Source: Phycomyces blakesleeanus NRRL 1555(-) (lineage: Eukaryota; Mucoromycota; Mucoromycetes; Mucorales; Phycomycetaceae). From it: a stretch of DNA of 64,000 nt. Shown here one piece after another: positions 60,967-64,000 of the stretch. Both the position numbers and the translations under genes were made by a program. Positions within the stretch are counted from its first letter, which is position 1. Every line of letters begins with the position of its first letter. The DNA is taken from the NCBI RefSeq assembly GCF_001638985.1, contig NW_017265138.1, positions 248,001-312,000 of the forward strand. The letters run 5' to 3'. The notes below the pieces were generated by a model. It saw only the letters and a list, made by a program, of their open reading frames with translations, ran no database searches and was not told the DNA's origin.

Positions 60967-63609
60967 CCTGAAGGAGAAAAGGAGGGGGGGGGATAGAAGA
61001 AAGAAAGAAAGAAAGAAAGAGAAAAGAGAGAGAGGAGAGAGAGAGAAAATAGAGTGTAGTATGTGTTTATTGGTTTTGGTGTTTGTTGAAGAGATTGAGT
61101 ATCTAGTATAACTTGGAAGAAGTATAAGAAGAAGAAGTTCTCTTGGTTCTTTTGTTGGTGTGCAAGATTGGTAAGAGAAAGAAAGAAAGAAAAGGAAGAA
61201 AAGAGAAAATTAAAATAATTAATTAAGAAATTGAAATAATAATACAAACCAAAAAAAATCTGTTCATCGGAGACCGAAATTGTACAATAAATAAATCAAT
61301 ACAAAATATACAGAATATACAAAAATATAAAGGGGGGCGAAGGGGAAGGGGTTTTCTGGCTATTAAGAAAAGAGTACCGCATGACCGTGTGAGAATGCAA
61401 AACAAAAAATAAAATAAAAAAATAAAAATTACAGTACCAAATTAAATAAATAGAGTTAAAGAAGTATCTATATTCATATTTTACAATAATCTTTACTTTT
61501 TATTGAAAAATAAAGAAAAAGGTTTTTTAAAGAAGTATTCATTTTCAAAGCTTTTATTTTATTTTTAGTAATGAATGATAATGACAGAAGAAGTATAAAA
61601 GTAATAAAGTAATTTGATTGGTTGGAGTGTTCATTTTTAAAGATTTATTAAAGAGGGGTATAATTCATAGCACCTTTTCTTTTCCTTTATTCTTTTTGTA
61701 TATCACTAAAGCAAATGACTGGATATAAAGCTTTGTGCTCCTGACTTTTCTACAATCTAATGGCTTGTCAGATTTTAACGTATTGATAATTGTTAGTGAA
61801 TACAATTTATAGCTTTAAATTAACCTTCTTGCAAATGAAGACAAACAAGGCATTCTTGTTTTTATTAATAGAGTACTTTGAGGGGAAAGATCATATAAGC
61901 ATGTATTTATATGGGATCATATTCTTAGAAAGCAATTATGTGTTTCAAACTATAAATACAAAAGCAAAAAGAAAATATGCACTTTAATTCCTATAACTCT
62001 ATTGCAAACCCTCTTTTGGTATTTGGTTACAGTACTAGCAAAGATCATTATGTCAGTATAGCGGCTAAACATTGTGAACTTAAAGTGCTTATTGCCTTGG
62101 CTACAATCATCTAACCTTAACCAACAATCGCACGGAAGAAAAATCGTCTCATAAAATATCTTGTTTGCTTCAGTTTCCAATGTAATTTCGTCTATAGAAA
62201 AAAATCCAAATTCACGTCAAAATCGAGTAAAAACACTGTGTTAAAGGTTGTCGCTCTTGTTGCGTGGTCATTAAAACTCTTCCGTAAAAGTAAGAAGAAA
62301 AGGAGAAGGAGAAGGACATACATCAATAAAGTGTATTGGGAGATACAAACAAAGAGAAATGGAAAACTATGTGTATCTCTAATGTCTTTAGTCCCCAACA
62401 GTCAATTCTTCGAGACAACTCGTAAAACCTTAATTACCATTAAGGATTGAAAACCAGTCCTCTCCCTCATAGATCAGCTTTCAATGACCTCGCCAGATTG
62501 CATGTTTCGTGATGGAAACCAAACGAACTTTAATGTAACGGCTAGGACTTAGGTGGGGAGATGGTGTGAAAGAAGACAAACTAGTAATCGTCAAACAAGT
62601 CCCATGAGGGCAGATGAAGAGCCGGACTTTGGCATCCCCCAAGTTGTCAATCTTCATGAGATTGATGGAGATTGACAGAGACAAAGTTGTCACTGGTATT
62701 CCTGGGAGATGTAGAGATGTAGAGCTTGGATTCTTAACTACGACCATTGCTATATCCTTGCTTTACATGGTGGAGGAGGTGTTTTAGGAAATGAATAAAG
62801 GGCTTTCTTTTGAATGGTGTTGTATGTCACCAGATTCTGAAATATACTTGTTACAAGCGTTTCGGAAAGACAGTAACGCAGGATGGATCTCCAGAGAAAT
62901 ACTATGTTTTCTCATAATTGGGGCAACGAATAACACGGCGCGGATGACGAGTACAGACATCCAAAAACTATCTTTCTTGCAATAATACGTACATACAGAC
63001 GATATTTGTTTTGGCGGCAGCTCGATATCACAAAAGTATCTCAGTCAATTGAGGTTTTCTAGTAAGAGGACCTAGGGCTCCCAATAGCTCAGACGTCCAG
63101 TTAAAACTTACCTTTTTGGTATGGAGAAAGTGGGTTAAAAGATATTATGAGGGTTGCGAATGGAGCCATTCACTCTTGTATTTATTCTTGCGCAATTTTC
63201 GCCAGTAGGAAATGTAAGGATCAATTGGAGGGTTTACATGAAAAGATACGTTTACAGAATAGAATAAAATTTTAAATTTCTTCAAAGAAGTTGATTTAAG
63301 CTAAATTAATAAACTTTTCAAGCTCTATGCCTATTTTGGCAAGATACTAGACTTTATATATTATAGTCCAAATGTCCAACCTCTTTTGGCTAACTAATTC
63401 TTAGTAAATGAGATGTAGCTTGATGATATCGCTGTAGAATATAAAAGATCTTTGTAGGGTTGTTGATATCTATATATTGGATATACAAAAGCACGCCCAA
63501 ATTGCGAAAGAAAGTACCGACTCATTTCCCAAGCAATCTACACTTTATTTATGCCAAAGATTGATTTATATATATATTTATTTATCATTATTAAGCTTTA
63601 AGTTTTCTT
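60967..63609. other. long spacer without supported genes
   Basis: The first 450 bp (pyrimidine-rich on the minus strand, GA/GAAA runs near 61000-61050) is probably the leader and 5' exon region of the antizyme gene. From about 62.2 to 63.5 kb the composition is less AT-rich, and short ORFs on both strands (such as 62747-62481 minus and 62791-62985 plus) look like fragments, but I recognise none. Confidence 0.4.
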
Positions 63610-64000
63610 TTAAACACTGATTTCAGATACGCTTTCTCTTCGCATTGTGTTTATATTATCAGAACTGTTTCCTTCAATTACAGTAGCCGCAGAAACTCTT
63701 CTTTTGCGGTGATAATCAATTGCCGAGTTAAGTTCCTTAAAGATCTTATTATTGATACAGTAAGTTTCCAGCAAGCGTTCAGTCAGCTGCGCGCGCCTTT
63801 CCATTATTCAGACGATCTCGTAAACCATCAAGCTCTTCATCTTTCTGATCCTCCAGTAGCATGGTTTTGCTTTTGTCAGATTGCCTATCTGATGCTTTGT
63901 TTGTGCCAGAAAATCGGGCGTTAATGGGGCTTACAAAAGGAACCGGTGTATTCAACGTGTCAAACTTTGTTTGGAGCTTTCTGCTTAGCGAACGCTTCAT
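63610..64000 (-). pseudogene. frame-disrupted coding sequence at window edge
   Basis: Two overlapping minus-strand frames look coding. The first runs from the window edge (ATG at 64000, perhaps not the true start) to a TGA near 63779, and is polar and basic with a Lys/Asp/Glu-rich end. The second, 63804-63610, continues as a charged helix (LTERLLETYC...FKELNSAIDYHRKRR). They overlap around the alternating GCGCGC at 63787-63792, and one base gained or lost there would fuse them. This is either a pseudogene, an assembly slip, or an unrecognised splice. Family unknown. Confidence 0.45.

Noticed and set aside
1..64000. tRNA or rRNA genes
   Set aside because: I looked for T-loop (GGTTCRAATCC-like) and acceptor patterns on both strands and found none convincing.

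Overview
This is a eukaryotic, AT-rich, intron-dense and gene-dense window. Short introns (mostly 50-200 nt), many mono-, di- and trinucleotide tracts in introns and spacers, long Gln/Asn tracts, and a gene set including a RIM15/Greatwall kinase with a receiver domain, KEX1, MCR1, TSC13, NMD3, a PAQR receptor and ODC antizyme point to an early-diverging filamentous fungus, most likely Mucoromycota. I cannot name the species. I rebuilt gene models by hand from splice sites, reading frame and conserved protein motifs. Most close exactly in frame from start to stop.

Layout. 1-6.3 kb: two coiled-coil genes flanking an NADH-cytochrome b5 reductase; the second resembles dynein adaptors of the HAP1/TRAK type and has a C-terminal membrane anchor. 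7.5-11.5 kb: KEX1-type carboxypeptidase with 17 exons. 11.8-12.5 kb: a Cys-containing orphan on the minus strand. 13.2-17.3 kb: divergent methionine aminopeptidase 1 and ASCC1-like genes. 17.6-18.9 kb: a bHLH factor with long Gln tracts, with CACGTG E-boxes in its own upstream region. 20.0 kb: a 59-residue ORF. 21.1-26.2 kb: divergent NMD3 and PAQR receptor. 26.6-28.4 kb: bromodomain protein. 28.75-38.8 kb: an 8-exon RIM15-like kinase of about 3,090 residues. 40.3-50.0 kb: RanBP1, a C2 protein with a proline-rich repeat tail, carnitine acetyltransferase and TSC13. 50.8 kb: an orphan.

52.3-57.9 kb is different: a multi-exon protein with a degenerate serine-recombinase fold, a 281-bp element with 40-bp inverted ends just upstream of it, a 28-bp minisatellite organised in 112-bp higher-order units, and a decayed LINE reverse transcriptase. 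It reads as a mobile-element island. 59.3-61 kb holds an ODC antizyme gene with an unresolved 5' end. 61-64 kb is mostly empty, with a frame-disrupted coding trace at the right edge.

The most notable observations are the degenerate recombinase locus with its adjacent inverted-repeat element, six inferred GC-AG introns among about 78 introns, a 4-nt microexon in NMD3, and the membrane-anchored dynein-adaptor-like protein.
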